Shown here in pieces: positions 37,050 through 44,715 of a stretch of DNA of 64,000 nucleotides. Origin of the DNA: Actinopolyspora alba. Its GTDB lineage: Bacteria > Actinomycetota > Actinomycetes > Mycobacteriales > Pseudonocardiaceae. A program made the translations under genes and the position numbers. The notes below the pieces were generated by a model. That model was not told where the DNA came from and did not search any database. It was given only the letters and a program-made list of their open reading frames with translations. Every line of letters starts with the position of its first letter. The first letter of the stretch is position 1. The DNA is taken from NCBI RefSeq assembly GCF_900112765.1, contig NZ_FOMZ01000003.1, positions 186,001-250,000 of the forward strand, given 5' to 3'.

Positions 37050-37313
37050 AGCATTCGGTGGTGTCCGGGCCACGTGGCGGTGCGAGGCCGATCGCGTGCG
37101 CGTGGGCGCCCCGCCGTGACCGGTTCTTCGTCTCCCCCGACGCGTTCGCCGTTCGTTTTCGGAATCGGCGATCGAGGTCCGGTGTGGAGCGGGGAAATGT
37201 CTCAGCGAGGGGGTGTCGGACGGAACCAGTGACCGCGCCGGCAGTGGTTCCGGCCCGCGCCGCCAAAAGTTGTTACGGGCTCTCGTCGCCCGCGGTGAGG
37301 AGTGTGTTGATTC

Positions 37314-37766
37314 GTGGCCGATTCGTATTCCAGCGCCCTGGTGCAAGCTCCGGTGGATCGCGTTTGGCGTGTTTTCGGTGATTTCGCCGCCCTCGCCGAC
37401 TGGCATCCGGCCATAACCGCGGGCGAAATCGAACAGGATTCCTCCCCGTTCGCGGTGGGAGCCGTGCGGAAACTCCGGTTGGCCGATGGTTCGACCGTGC
37501 GGGAGCGACTGGTCGCGTTCGATTCGTTTCGACGTTCCTACGGTTACGAAATGCTCGAGGGGCCGTTCCCGGTGCGGAACTATCGCGCCACGGTTCGCGT
37601 GGCACCGGTTACCGACACCGGCGTGACCTTCGCCGAGTGGTCGGCGTGCTACGACCTCACCACCGATCCGGAGACCGACCACCGGGCGGCCGACCTCGAT
37701 CGTGTTTTCCGCGAGGACGTCTTCGCCACCGGGCTGGCCGCTCTGGGGCGGATCTGCGCGGAGTGA
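37314..37766 (+). CDS. SRPBCC-family protein (polyketide-cyclase/Bet v 1 fold)
   Basis: A 150-residue START-like protein. It begins YSSALVQAPVDRVWRVFGDFAALADWHPAI and continues GAVRKLRLADGSTVRERLVAFDSFRRSYGYEMLEGPFPVRNYRATVRV, the usual helix-grip pattern with a hydrophobic ligand cavity. GTG 37314 follows a GAGGAG site by 11 bases. The 264-base gap upstream (37050-37313) shows nothing notable. The ligand is unknown. Confidence 0.82.
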   Translation: MADSYSSALVQAPVDRVWRVFGDFAALADWHPAITAGEIEQDSSPFAVGAVRKLRLADGSTVRERLVAFDSFRRSYGYEMLEGPFPVRNYRATVRVAPVTDTGVTFAEWSACYDLTTDPETDHRAADLDRVFREDVFATGLAALGRICAE

Positions 37767-37975
37767 CGCCGGGAGCGGTGTGACCGTCGTCCTGACCGGT
37801 TCCATCGGTTTCTCGTGCCTCGCGCGTCCGCTGCCGCGACTCCGTTCCGCATCGAACGGGACCGATGAGTTCGCTCGACGCTCCCGACGCATTTGTTGCG
37901 CAGCGAAAATGGCTGGAGGATATGTAATGGGCGGGCTGACGCGCGTCGAATATGCCAACGGTTAGAGTCGTACGC

Positions 37976-38965
37976 GTGCCAAGCAGCTTCGTGCAGTCCG
38001 CAGCAGATTCAACAGATCCCGAAATCGGAGCCGAGCGCGTCGTCGTCACCGGCGGATCGGGTTTCGTCGGAAGAGCCGTGGTCAGGGCGTTCGTGCAACG
38101 TGGCAACCCGGTGACGATCGTCGATCGAGTGACTCCCGAGATACCCGAGCAGTATCGTCACCTGGTCACACACGTGTCCGGCGAGCTGACAGATCCGCAG
38201 GTGCGTGAGGCGGCCGTTCCGGAGAACAGCGCCGGAATCATCCATCTGGCCGCCATTACCTCGGTGTTGCGTTCCGTGGACAAACCCGCGGAGACCTTCG
38301 CCGAGAACGTCGAGGTCACTCAGGGGTTGCTCGAACTGGCGCGGCAGCGCGGTGTCGGACGTTTCGTGCTGGCCTCGACCAACGCGGTGGTCGGGGACAT
38401 CGGCTACGGGACCATCTCCGAGCGGCTCCCGCTGCGACCGCTGACCCCCTACGGTTCGACCAAGGCCGCCTGCGAGATGCTGCTTTCCGGCTACAGCGGC
38501 GCCTACGGCATCGCGACAACCGCGTTGCGGTTCACGAACATCTACGGCCCCGGCATGAACCACAAGGACAGCTTCGTCCCCAGGCTGATGCGTGCCGCAC
38601 TGGCGGGCGAGGGTGTGGAGGTCTACGGGGACGGTTCGCAGAGCCGCGACTTCGTGCACATCGACGATGTGGTCCAGGCCATCACGGCCTCCTGGGACAA
38701 GCAGTACAACGGAACCGCGGTGATCGGCTCCGGCAGCTCCATCTCGGTCATGGAACTCATCGAATCGGTACGCACCGCCACGGGCAAGGAACTGCCCATC
38801 ACGCACGTACCCGCCAAGAACGGTGAGATGCCCGCCGTGATCGTCGAGATCGAGAAGGCCAGGCGAGAACTGGGATACACGCCCAACGTGCGGCTGACCG
38901 ACGGGTTGCGCACGGTGTGGGACGACTTCCGCGACGCTGACGGCAGGGTGTCCGTAGCGACATGA
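37976..38965 (+). CDS. NAD-dependent epimerase/dehydratase (nucleotide-sugar type)
   Basis: A 329-residue extended SDR that probably acts on a nucleotide sugar. It has VVVTGGSGFVGRAVVRAF (NAD loop), IHLAAITSV, LASTNAVVGD, PYGSTKAACEMLL (YxxxK, with Tyr in PYGSTK), RFTNIYGPGM and VYGDGSQSRDFVHIDDVVQAI. GTG 37976 is preferred since TAGAGT lies seven bases upstream as a possible -10, implying a leaderless message; an ATG at 37952 is possible. It overlaps the next gene by four bases (ATGA), starting a surface-sugar cluster. Confidence 0.88.
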   Translation: MPSSFVQSAADSTDPEIGAERVVVTGGSGFVGRAVVRAFVQRGNPVTIVDRVTPEIPEQYRHLVTHVSGELTDPQVREAAVPENSAGIIHLAAITSVLRSVDKPAETFAENVEVTQGLLELARQRGVGRFVLASTNAVVGDIGYGTISERLPLRPLTPYGSTKAACEMLLSGYSGAYGIATTALRFTNIYGPGMNHKDSFVPRLMRAALAGEGVEVYGDGSQSRDFVHIDDVVQAITASWDKQYNGTAVIGSGSSISVMELIESVRTATGKELPITHVPAKNGEMPAVIVEIEKARRELGYTPNVRLTDGLRTVWDDFRDADGRVSVAT

Positions 38966-40395
38966 CCACTCGACTGTTGCGCACAGTCCGCCAGCACTGG
39001 CTGCTGGTGCTGTTCCTGTTCGTCGGTGTGCTGCTGCGGATCGTGGTGGAGATCGCGTACCAGCCGGCGCTGCTCTACATCGACTCCTTCCGGTATCTGA
39101 AGGACCTCGGGGTCTTCTTCCCGGGCAACATCAACCCCATCGGCTACGAGGTGTTGCTGCTCGGTCCGGTCCTGCTGGTCGGTGATCTGGGACTCGTGGC
39201 GATAGTGCAGCACCTGCTGGGGCTGGGGCTGGCACTCTCCAGTTACGCGCTGCTGATGCGCTTCGGGTGCAGGCGGTGGTTGGCCGCGCTCGCGGTGGCT
39301 CCGGTGCTGCTGGACGCCTACCAGCTCCAGATCGAGCACCTGATCATGTCCGACCTGTTGTTCCAGGTACTGCTGCTGCTCGTGGTCATCCTGCTGACCT
39401 GGTGGGGCACTCCCGGGCCCCGACTGGCTCTGCTGGGGGGGCTGTTGCTCGGCGGCTCAGTCCTGGTGCGCCTGGTCGGGCTCACCCTGGTGGTGCCGGC
39501 TGCGGTCTTCGTGCTGCTGGCGGCCGGGCTGCGTCCCAGGGACGGCTGGAGGCGGCGACTGGGTTCGGCGTTGGCGCTGGTGGCAGGTTTCGTGTTCATG
39601 CTCTCCGCCTACGCGGGGTACCACATGTACTGGACCGGCTACCCCGCTCTCGGTGGCTCCACCGGTAGCGTCGTCTTCGGGCGCACCGCGATGGTCGCCG
39701 ACTGCGAGCGGCTCGAACTGACACCCGCTCAACGGGCCGTGTGCCCGGAGGCTCCGGTGGCCGAGCGCAAGCGTACGGGCATCGATTACTACATGCACTT
39801 CTTCCACAACGAGGTCGACGCCGCTGAACTGCCCGAGGAGGTCAGTTACTCCGAGGCACAGCACTCGCTGGCGTTCAAGGTGCTGCGCAATCAGCCCTTC
39901 GAAGTGTTCGGAGGTATAGCCAAGGACTTCGCCAAGGGCTTCGCGCCGATGCGGACACGCTCCCCCGGTGATGTTCCACTGGCCCGCTGGCAGTTCCAGA
40001 CCGAATATCCGCTCTACACCAATGAGTGGGTAACGCGGGATTGGCTGGAGTACTACGATCAGGGGAGTTACTCCGTCAACGAGCGTGCGGCGGGCTTCCT
40101 GCGCGCATACCAGCTGGGGGGAGGTTACACTCCTGGCACCGTTCTGGGGCTGGCTCTGGTCCTCACCGTAGCGGCGATGCTGGGGGTGGGGAGAGCCCGC
40201 CGGAGTGGACTCCGGGCCGTCTGCCTGCTTTCCGGCGGTTTGGGTACCGCGGTGTTGTTCACAGCGGCGGCGATGGAGTTCTCCTGGCGCTATCAACTAC
40301 CCGCACTCGTCCTGCTGCCATTGGCGGGTGCGTTGGGGATCACGGCCATTACCGGCCGCCGAATTGATACGAAGGGTTCCGCGACGAACCGGTAG
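38962..40395 (+). CDS. Polytopic membrane protein, GT-C glycosyltransferase-like
   Basis: A 477-residue protein with around ten membrane segments. The first extracellular loop has YIDSFRYLKDLGVFFPGNINPIGYEVLLL, with an aspartate placed as in GT-C lipid-carrier-dependent glycosyltransferases. A large loop (about residues 235-385) contains DCERLELTPAQRAVCPEAPVAERKRTGIDYYMHFF. It likely uses a polyprenyl-phosphate sugar as donor outside the membrane. It is coupled to the epimerase upstream and followed by a GT2 gene after 28 bases. The acceptor is unknown. Confidence 0.75.
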   Translation: MTTRLLRTVRQHWLLVLFLFVGVLLRIVVEIAYQPALLYIDSFRYLKDLGVFFPGNINPIGYEVLLLGPVLLVGDLGLVAIVQHLLGLGLALSSYALLMRFGCRRWLAALAVAPVLLDAYQLQIEHLIMSDLLFQVLLLLVVILLTWWGTPGPRLALLGGLLLGGSVLVRLVGLTLVVPAAVFVLLAAGLRPRDGWRRRLGSALALVAGFVFMLSAYAGYHMYWTGYPALGGSTGSVVFGRTAMVADCERLELTPAQRAVCPEAPVAERKRTGIDYYMHFFHNEVDAAELPEEVSYSEAQHSLAFKVLRNQPFEVFGGIAKDFAKGFAPMRTRSPGDVPLARWQFQTEYPLYTNEWVTRDWLEYYDQGSYSVNERAAGFLRAYQLGGGYTPGTVLGLALVLTVAAMLGVGRARRSGLRAVCLLSGGLGTAVLFTAAAMEFSWRYQLPALVLLPLAGALGITAITGRRIDTKGSATNR

Positions 40396-40423
40396 CCGAG
40401 ATCACGGCACGAAGGAGCACGAG

Positions 40424-41269
40424 ATGCCGACGACCTTTCCGGACGAGGTCGATGAGGAAGCACTGGCCGATTACGCGGCGCGATACGGTGATCACCGGTT
40501 CGCGCCGGTGGTGGTGCTGATCGCCGCCTACAACGAACGGGACGCCATACCAGCCGTGCTGGAGGGAATTCCCGGCTCCAGCTGCGATCTCGACGTGGAC
40601 ACCCTGGTGGTCGTCGACGGGGCCTCCGATGACACCGCCGACGTCGCGGTGAGGCACGGCGCCTACACCTGTGTGGCCGGCACCAACCGTGGCCAGGGGG
40701 CCGCGCTGCGGCTCGGTTACCGGCTCGCCGCCGAACGCGGTGCGAGTTACGTGGTCACCACGGATGCCGACGGGCAGTACGAGATCGACGAGCTTCCCCG
40801 GTTATTGCGTCCGATCCTCGACGACGAGGCGGACTTCGTCACCGGCTCGCGCAGGTTGGGGAGCAGCGAGAATCCGCAGCTGCTGCGCCGCCTGGGTACC
40901 TACGTGTTCGCCTGGTTGGTCAGCGTGATGACCGGACAGCGCATCACCGACACGTCTTTCGGATTTCGCGCGATGCGGGTCGAGGTGGCCAACTCGGTTC
41001 GACTGGAACAACAGCAGTACCAGTCGTCCGAGCTTCTGGTGGGTGTGCTGGCGCGTGGCTACCGGGTCCGTGAGCAGGCCATGACCATGCGACAGCGGGT
41101 GGCCGGTGTCAGCAAGAAGGGCAACAACGTGCTCTACGGCTATCGTTACAGCAGAGTGGTGTTGGGCACCTGGCTCCGGGAGCGCCGCGCCCGGCGGCTG
41201 TCCGGCGCGGCCGGGGCGTCCTCGGCGGACGAGCAGGTCAGCGAACCTGCTCGTGCCGCCGGGGAGTAG
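40424..41269 (+). CDS. GT2 family glycosyltransferase (polyprenyl-phosphate sugar synthase type)
   Basis: A 281-residue GT-A enzyme like dolichol-phosphate mannose synthase without membrane anchors. It has VVLIAAYNERDAIPAVLEGIP, LVVVDGASDDTADVA, NRGQGAALRLGYRLA, TTDADGQYEIDELPRLLRPI (DxD-type DAD metal site), FVTGSRRLGSSENP and DTSFGFRAMRVEVANSV. ATG 40424 has AAGGAG upstream. With GtrA and a GT-C-like protein alongside, it would load a sugar on polyprenyl phosphate for export. Its 3' end overlaps the convergent gtrA-type gene by 32 bases. Confidence 0.9.
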   Translation: MPTTFPDEVDEEALADYAARYGDHRFAPVVVLIAAYNERDAIPAVLEGIPGSSCDLDVDTLVVVDGASDDTADVAVRHGAYTCVAGTNRGQGAALRLGYRLAAERGASYVVTTDADGQYEIDELPRLLRPILDDEADFVTGSRRLGSSENPQLLRRLGTYVFAWLVSVMTGQRITDTSFGFRAMRVEVANSVRLEQQQYQSSELLVGVLARGYRVREQAMTMRQRVAGVSKKGNNVLYGYRYSRVVLGTWLRERRARRLSGAAGASSADEQVSEPARAAGE

Positions 41270-41714
41270 CGAAGACCACGCGGTCGAGCAGGAAGAACTT
41301 GACCACGAACATCAGCAGGTAGGTACCGAGGTAAGCTCCCCACACGAGGGCCACTCTGCGAACCTCGGAATCGGCGAAGAGGTTGTGGGCCAGTTCCTCC
41401 GTGTAGTTGGTGGCGACCGCCGCTATCAGGAAGGTGGCCACCGAGACCAGCGCGAAACGTGTCAGTTCACCGCCCAGCCGATGGCTGCCGGTGCTTCCCC
41501 AGTTCCGGCGATTGAGGAAGAAGTTGGGGATCGCTCCGGCGAGCCACCCCAGGACGGTGGACAGGGTCGACGCCGAGCCGATCCAGTAGGACACGACGAA
41601 TACGAGCTGACTGCTGATGGTCGCCAACGCGGAGACCGCGGCGAAACCACGTAGCAGTCTCCAGTACCGGCCTGTGCCGCCGGACTTCGAAGGCGGCTCC
41701 GGGGTAGCGGCCAC
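41238..41714 (-). CDS. GtrA-family membrane protein
   Basis: A 158-residue protein with four hydrophobic segments: FAAVSALATISSQLVFVVSYWIG, LSTVLGWLAGAIPNFFLNRRNWGS, FALVSVATFLIAAVA and VWGAYLGTYLLMFVVKFFLLDRVVF. This is the GtrA pattern, with FLNRRNW and the end motif FLLDRVVF. GtrA proteins are thought to flip polyprenyl-phosphate sugars. GTG 41714 has GGAGGGAA upstream. It is transcribed against the GT2 gene and divergent from the SqdB gene. Confidence 0.88.
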   Translation of the reverse strand: MAATPEPPSKSGGTGRYWRLLRGFAAVSALATISSQLVFVVSYWIGSASTLSTVLGWLAGAIPNFFLNRRNWGSTGSHRLGGELTRFALVSVATFLIAAVATNYTEELAHNLFADSEVRRVALVWGAYLGTYLLMFVVKFFLLDRVVFATPRRHEQVR

Positions 41715-42037
41715 GTTTACTTCCCTCCGGGCGGAAGAGTGGTTGTCTGGAACGAGCTCCACGAACTGTACGGAAGTGGCTTCGCCATCCGGTCGACGGA
41801 TGAGAGCATGCCGTTCGTGGAGGTGGGGTTGGCTGTTGCGCCGCGGCAGTTAGCCTTTCACATCGAACACGATAGTGTGGGGAGGGCTTGAGTCGCGCAC
41901 AGCGTGTTCGATGAATTACATTCTGTGGATACCCACAAGGTACGGGTGTCGCGGAACGGACCCTGATAGGTGGCAGCCACGGTGCCGTTACACACGGGCA
42001 CCGATGGATGCCGACATTTTGTAGAGGAGAAGAAGGC
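41715..42037. other. Divergent promoter region, gtrA-type / sqdB
   Basis: This 323-base region holds no gene. It contains a perfect 11-base inverted repeat with 31 bases between arms (41861-41871 and 41903-41913), a smaller TGTGG-ATAC-CCACA repeat (41924-41937) and a possible promoter TTAGCC-N17-TAGTGT whose spacer overlaps the first arm. Confidence 0.6.
41861..41913 (+). promoter_or_regulatory. Long inverted repeat upstream of sqdB
   Basis: CATCGAACACG and CGTGTTCGATG pair perfectly across a 31-base interval. They may be paired operators flanking a transcription start or the stem of a leader RNA structure. The sqdB start is 124 bases downstream. Confidence 0.5.
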
Positions 42038-43207
42038 GTGCGAATCCTCGTCCTCGGTGGGGACGGCTATCTTGGTTGGCCGACCGCTCTGCATCTGTCC
42101 GACTGCGGTCACGACGTGGCCGTGGCAGACAACTTCGCCCGTAGGGCCTACGACCACGAAATGGGCGTACGCAGTCTGGTTCCGGCGGAGCCGCTGCAGG
42201 TGCGTGTCGATGCCTGGCGGGAGGTTTCCGGGCAGGACATCAAGATGTACTACGGTGATCTCGTCGACGCCGACTTCACCGTCGAGATGATCCGGGACTT
42301 CCGTCCTGACACCATCGTGCACTTCGCCGAACAGCGAGCCGCCCCCTACTCGATGATCGACCGCAAGCACGCGGTCTACACACAGCAGAACAACGTTGTC
42401 GGCAACCTCAACGTGCTGTTCGCGATCCAGGAAGTCGATCCGGACATTCACCTGGTCAAGCTCGGCACCATGGGTGAGTACGGCACGCCCAACATCGATA
42501 TCGAAGAGGGCTGGCTGGAAGTCACCCACAAGGGTCGCACCGACCGCATGCTGTACCCGAAGAAGCCCGGCTCCTTCTACCACCTCAGCAAGGTGCACGA
42601 CAGTCACAACATCGAGTTCGCCTGCCGTATCTGGGGGCTGCGCGCCACCGACCTCAACCAGGGCGTCGTATACGGGCAGGAAACGCCGCAGACCGTGCGT
42701 GACCCGCGGTTGGCGACTCGGTTCGACTACGATGCCATCTTCGGTACGGTGCTCAACCGCTTCGTGATCCAGGCAGTGCTCGGGCACCCGCTCACTGTTT
42801 ACGGAACCGGCAGCCAGACACGCGGTGTCATCGACATCAGGGACACCGTGGAGTGCATCCGCCTCGCTGCCGAGAGCCCTGCCGACAAGGGCGAGTTCCG
42901 GGTCTTCAACCAGATGACCGAGAGCTTCTCGGTCGAGGAGATCGCCAAGACGGTCGCCAACAACTACCACGGCACCGTTGAGGTGGAGTACCTCGACAAC
43001 CCCCGTGTGGAGCAGGACCAGCACTACTACAACGTGGTGCACACGGGCCTGGTCGAGCTCGGGCTGGACCCGCACCTGCTGTCCAACACCCTGATCAACT
43101 CGCTGTTCGGCGTCGCCGAGCAGTTCAAGGACCGGGTGGACCTGGCCGCGATGCGTCCCACCGTCGAGTGGCGCACGGCCTCCAGCCCGATGCGCTCCGA
43201 AGGCTGA
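42038..43207 (+). CDS. sqdB: UDP-sulfoquinovose synthase (SqdB/SQD1 family)
   Basis: A 389-residue extended SDR very close in motif to plant SQD1 and bacterial SqdB, which make UDP-sulfoquinovose from UDP-glucose and sulfite. It has RILVLGGDGYLGWPTALHLSD, VHFAEQRAAPYSMIDRKHAVYTQQNNVVGNLNVLFAI, KLGTMGEYGTPNIDIEEG, FYHLSKVHDSHNIEFACRIWGLRATDLNQGVVYG and RGVIDIRDTVECIRLA. TMGEYGTPNIDIEEG and the SKVHDSHN block are the strongest identifiers. GTG 42038 has a GAGGAG site and AAGG upstream. No SqdX/SqdD sulfolipid synthase is in the window, so the acceptor is open. Confidence 0.88.
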   Translation: MRILVLGGDGYLGWPTALHLSDCGHDVAVADNFARRAYDHEMGVRSLVPAEPLQVRVDAWREVSGQDIKMYYGDLVDADFTVEMIRDFRPDTIVHFAEQRAAPYSMIDRKHAVYTQQNNVVGNLNVLFAIQEVDPDIHLVKLGTMGEYGTPNIDIEEGWLEVTHKGRTDRMLYPKKPGSFYHLSKVHDSHNIEFACRIWGLRATDLNQGVVYGQETPQTVRDPRLATRFDYDAIFGTVLNRFVIQAVLGHPLTVYGTGSQTRGVIDIRDTVECIRLAAESPADKGEFRVFNQMTESFSVEEIAKTVANNYHGTVEVEYLDNPRVEQDQHYYNVVHTGLVELGLDPHLLSNTLINSLFGVAEQFKDRVDLAAMRPTVEWRTASSPMRSEG

Positions 43208-43527
43208 TTCACCGCGGTGGACGGCTCGACAGCGGTCGTGGCCGTCCCTGCCGCCGGTTGCGCTCTCCGTTCGAACGAGCGGGTTCGTATCCGGTGATTG
43301 GCTTCGGCGGCTGAACCGGATCCCCTGCGGGGGTGGGTGAACCGGGCGGTTTCGACGCGAATCGTCCGGGGACGCCTTCGTACTCCGGTTCAGCCGTCGG
43401 TTGCCCGAGCCGCCCCGACCCGCGCCTTGCCGAGCATTGATTCGCGGCAGAACCCGGTTACGCGCGTTCCGCGCTGTGCGGCGTGCCACTCGCGGTCGGG
43501 TGCGGGGGAGCTGTTGCCGGTGGTCGC
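43208..43527. other. Gene-free 320-base region after sqdB
   Basis: It contains a weak hairpin GGACGGC / GCCGTCC (43219-43247, 15-base loop) that could end the sqdB transcript. I see no gene or other repeat. Confidence 0.5.
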
Positions 43528-43998
43528 TCAACCCCGGGGCCTGCTGGCCCCGGAGGCCACCCCTGTCACAAGTGTTCCGATCGCCAGACCGATCACCACG
43601 TTCAGGGCGCAGCTGGCCACCTGTGTCTGCAGTGCGGCGTCCGTGGTGAACGGGCGTACGGCCACGGCCACGGTGATCAGCGCGACTATCCAGCCGAAGA
43701 AGAGGTTCGGACGCGGTGTGGTCACCAGCAACAGGTGTATCAGGGCCGTCGCCAACAGCGCCGCGAGTGCGGCGAACAGGCACAGCCGGGCCGTGCTGAC
43801 GTCGCCCAGCGTTCCGTAGCGCGAAGGGCCGAGTACGGGGATTCCCAGTACACCCCGCAGAACCACCACCGCCACGAGCCCTATGAGCGCGGCTACCAGC
43901 GCGGTGGCGGCTCCGCCGGTCCACAGTTGCCTGGCGTTGACCGAAGTACGGCCGTTGTCACCTCGACCGCCGGATGGGCGGGTGTACTCGTCGGACAC
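43528..43998 (-). CDS. DUF6069-like small membrane protein
   Basis: A 156-residue protein with a 25-residue polar N-terminus and four hydrophobic segments: ATALVAALIGLVAVVVLRGVL, LCLFAALAALLATALIHLLLV, LFFGWIVALITVAVAVRPF and VASCALNVVIGLAIGTLVTGVAS. The pattern and length match the DUF6069 membrane proteins common in actinomycetes; the function is unknown. GTG 43998 has GGGAGG upstream. It faces away from the AT-rich region that follows. Confidence 0.7.
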   Translation of the reverse strand: MSDEYTRPSGGRGDNGRTSVNARQLWTGGAATALVAALIGLVAVVVLRGVLGIPVLGPSRYGTLGDVSTARLCLFAALAALLATALIHLLLVTTPRPNLFFGWIVALITVAVAVRPFTTDAALQTQVASCALNVVIGLAIGTLVTGVASGASRPRG

Positions 43999-44187
43999 GG
44001 CAGCCTCCCGCCGAAACGGTTACCACCCGACCAGGCTTGAGCACAGTCCTCCGGAGCGCAACGCAGGAGTCTTTACCTCACTCAGAAGAGTGGTTCACGG
44101 TTTCGCCGGGTACGCGACCGCGCGGAGGGGATTACCTCGCAGCGTGTTCGGGTTGGTGTGTTCCGTCGTCACGGGTAGCTATTCGCG

Positions 44188-44323
44188 AATGAGAGTCGTA
44201 TCGGCGTGTCGGACGTCACCGTGGGCACGCGAATTCGTGAAGATGATATTCTTCCGAGGAATTCGATCATTCTTCGGGCGGGCTACGTTTCGGGGTTTCA
44301 CGATCTTTTTCAGATCGTTTTTT
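44188..44323 (+). ncRNA. Candidate small RNA, about 136 bases
   Basis: TTGGTG (44153-44158), a 17-base spacer and TAGCTA (44176-44181) form a promoter-like pair. A perfect 7-base hairpin ACGATCT-TTTTC-AGATCGT (44300-44318) runs directly into six T residues (44318-44323), a textbook intrinsic terminator that is rare in this GC-rich sequence. No convincing gene lies between them. Inner repeats such as GAAGA-TGATAT-TCTTC suggest further folding. Confidence 0.45.
44300..44323 (+). terminator. Intrinsic terminator with U-tract
   Basis: Stem ACGATCT/AGATCGT, loop TTTTC, then T residues through 44323. No annotated plus-strand gene lies upstream for it to end. Confidence 0.75.
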
Positions 44324-44504
44324 CGCCGCTCCGCGATCTCCGTTCGAACTTCTGCCGGATCTTCCTGTCTCCGTTGTTGGTGTTTTCACCAGCGGATTCG
44401 ACGGAGATGATGTTTCCCCGCATCGTTCCGTCGGCGATAGGAGAGGGTCGATGGTCGTCGGCCTGTGGTGCCAAGTGGTCGTTTGGTTGATCCGTTATTG
44501 AAGG

Positions 44505-44549
44505 GTAATCAAGTGCTGAACACTCAGAGTGTTCAATCGCGTTGATTAC
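44505..44549. promoter_or_regulatory. Nested 45-base dyad upstream of the M23 peptidase gene
   Basis: The inner 19-base palindrome has arms TGAACACTC and GAGTGTTCA around an A (44517-44535). Outer arms GTAATCAA (44505-44512) and TTGATTAC (44542-44549) also pair. GTTT at 44481 and GGGTAA at 44503, 18 bases apart, resemble a SigF-type promoter just before it. Confidence 0.65.
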
Positions 44550-44715
44550 GTGCCTTTTCCCTGCAACTAAAGGGTTAATGCTTGATGTCTCGGATACATA
44601 AAGCTACGTTGCACCAGGTACGTCACGGTTCGGTCACGACGAACTCGATCCCCCGACGAGCAAGCCCGACCCCCGACGGGCAGTGGCCGGACCTCCCCGA
44701 GACGGAAAGGCGAGC

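Larger units (their letters stand above)
43999..44715. other. 717-base AT-rich intergenic region before the M23 peptidase
   Basis: The segment from about 44170 to 44600 is much richer in A and T than its surroundings. It carries a promoter-like pair, an intrinsic terminator at 44300-44323 and a nested dyad at 44505-44549. Open frames here lack ribosome sites. I looked for the c-di-AMP riboswitch core known before actinobacterial cell-wall hydrolase genes and did not find it. Confidence 0.65.

Noticed and set aside
44206-44490. 94-codon plus-strand open frame in the AT-rich region
   Set aside because: It has no ribosome site, crosses the intrinsic terminator at 44300-44323 and shows no recognisable domain.
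44480-44715. c-di-AMP (ydaO-type) riboswitch before the M23 peptidase
   Set aside because: Cell-wall hydrolase genes in actinobacteria often carry one, but the conserved core segments are not present in this leader.
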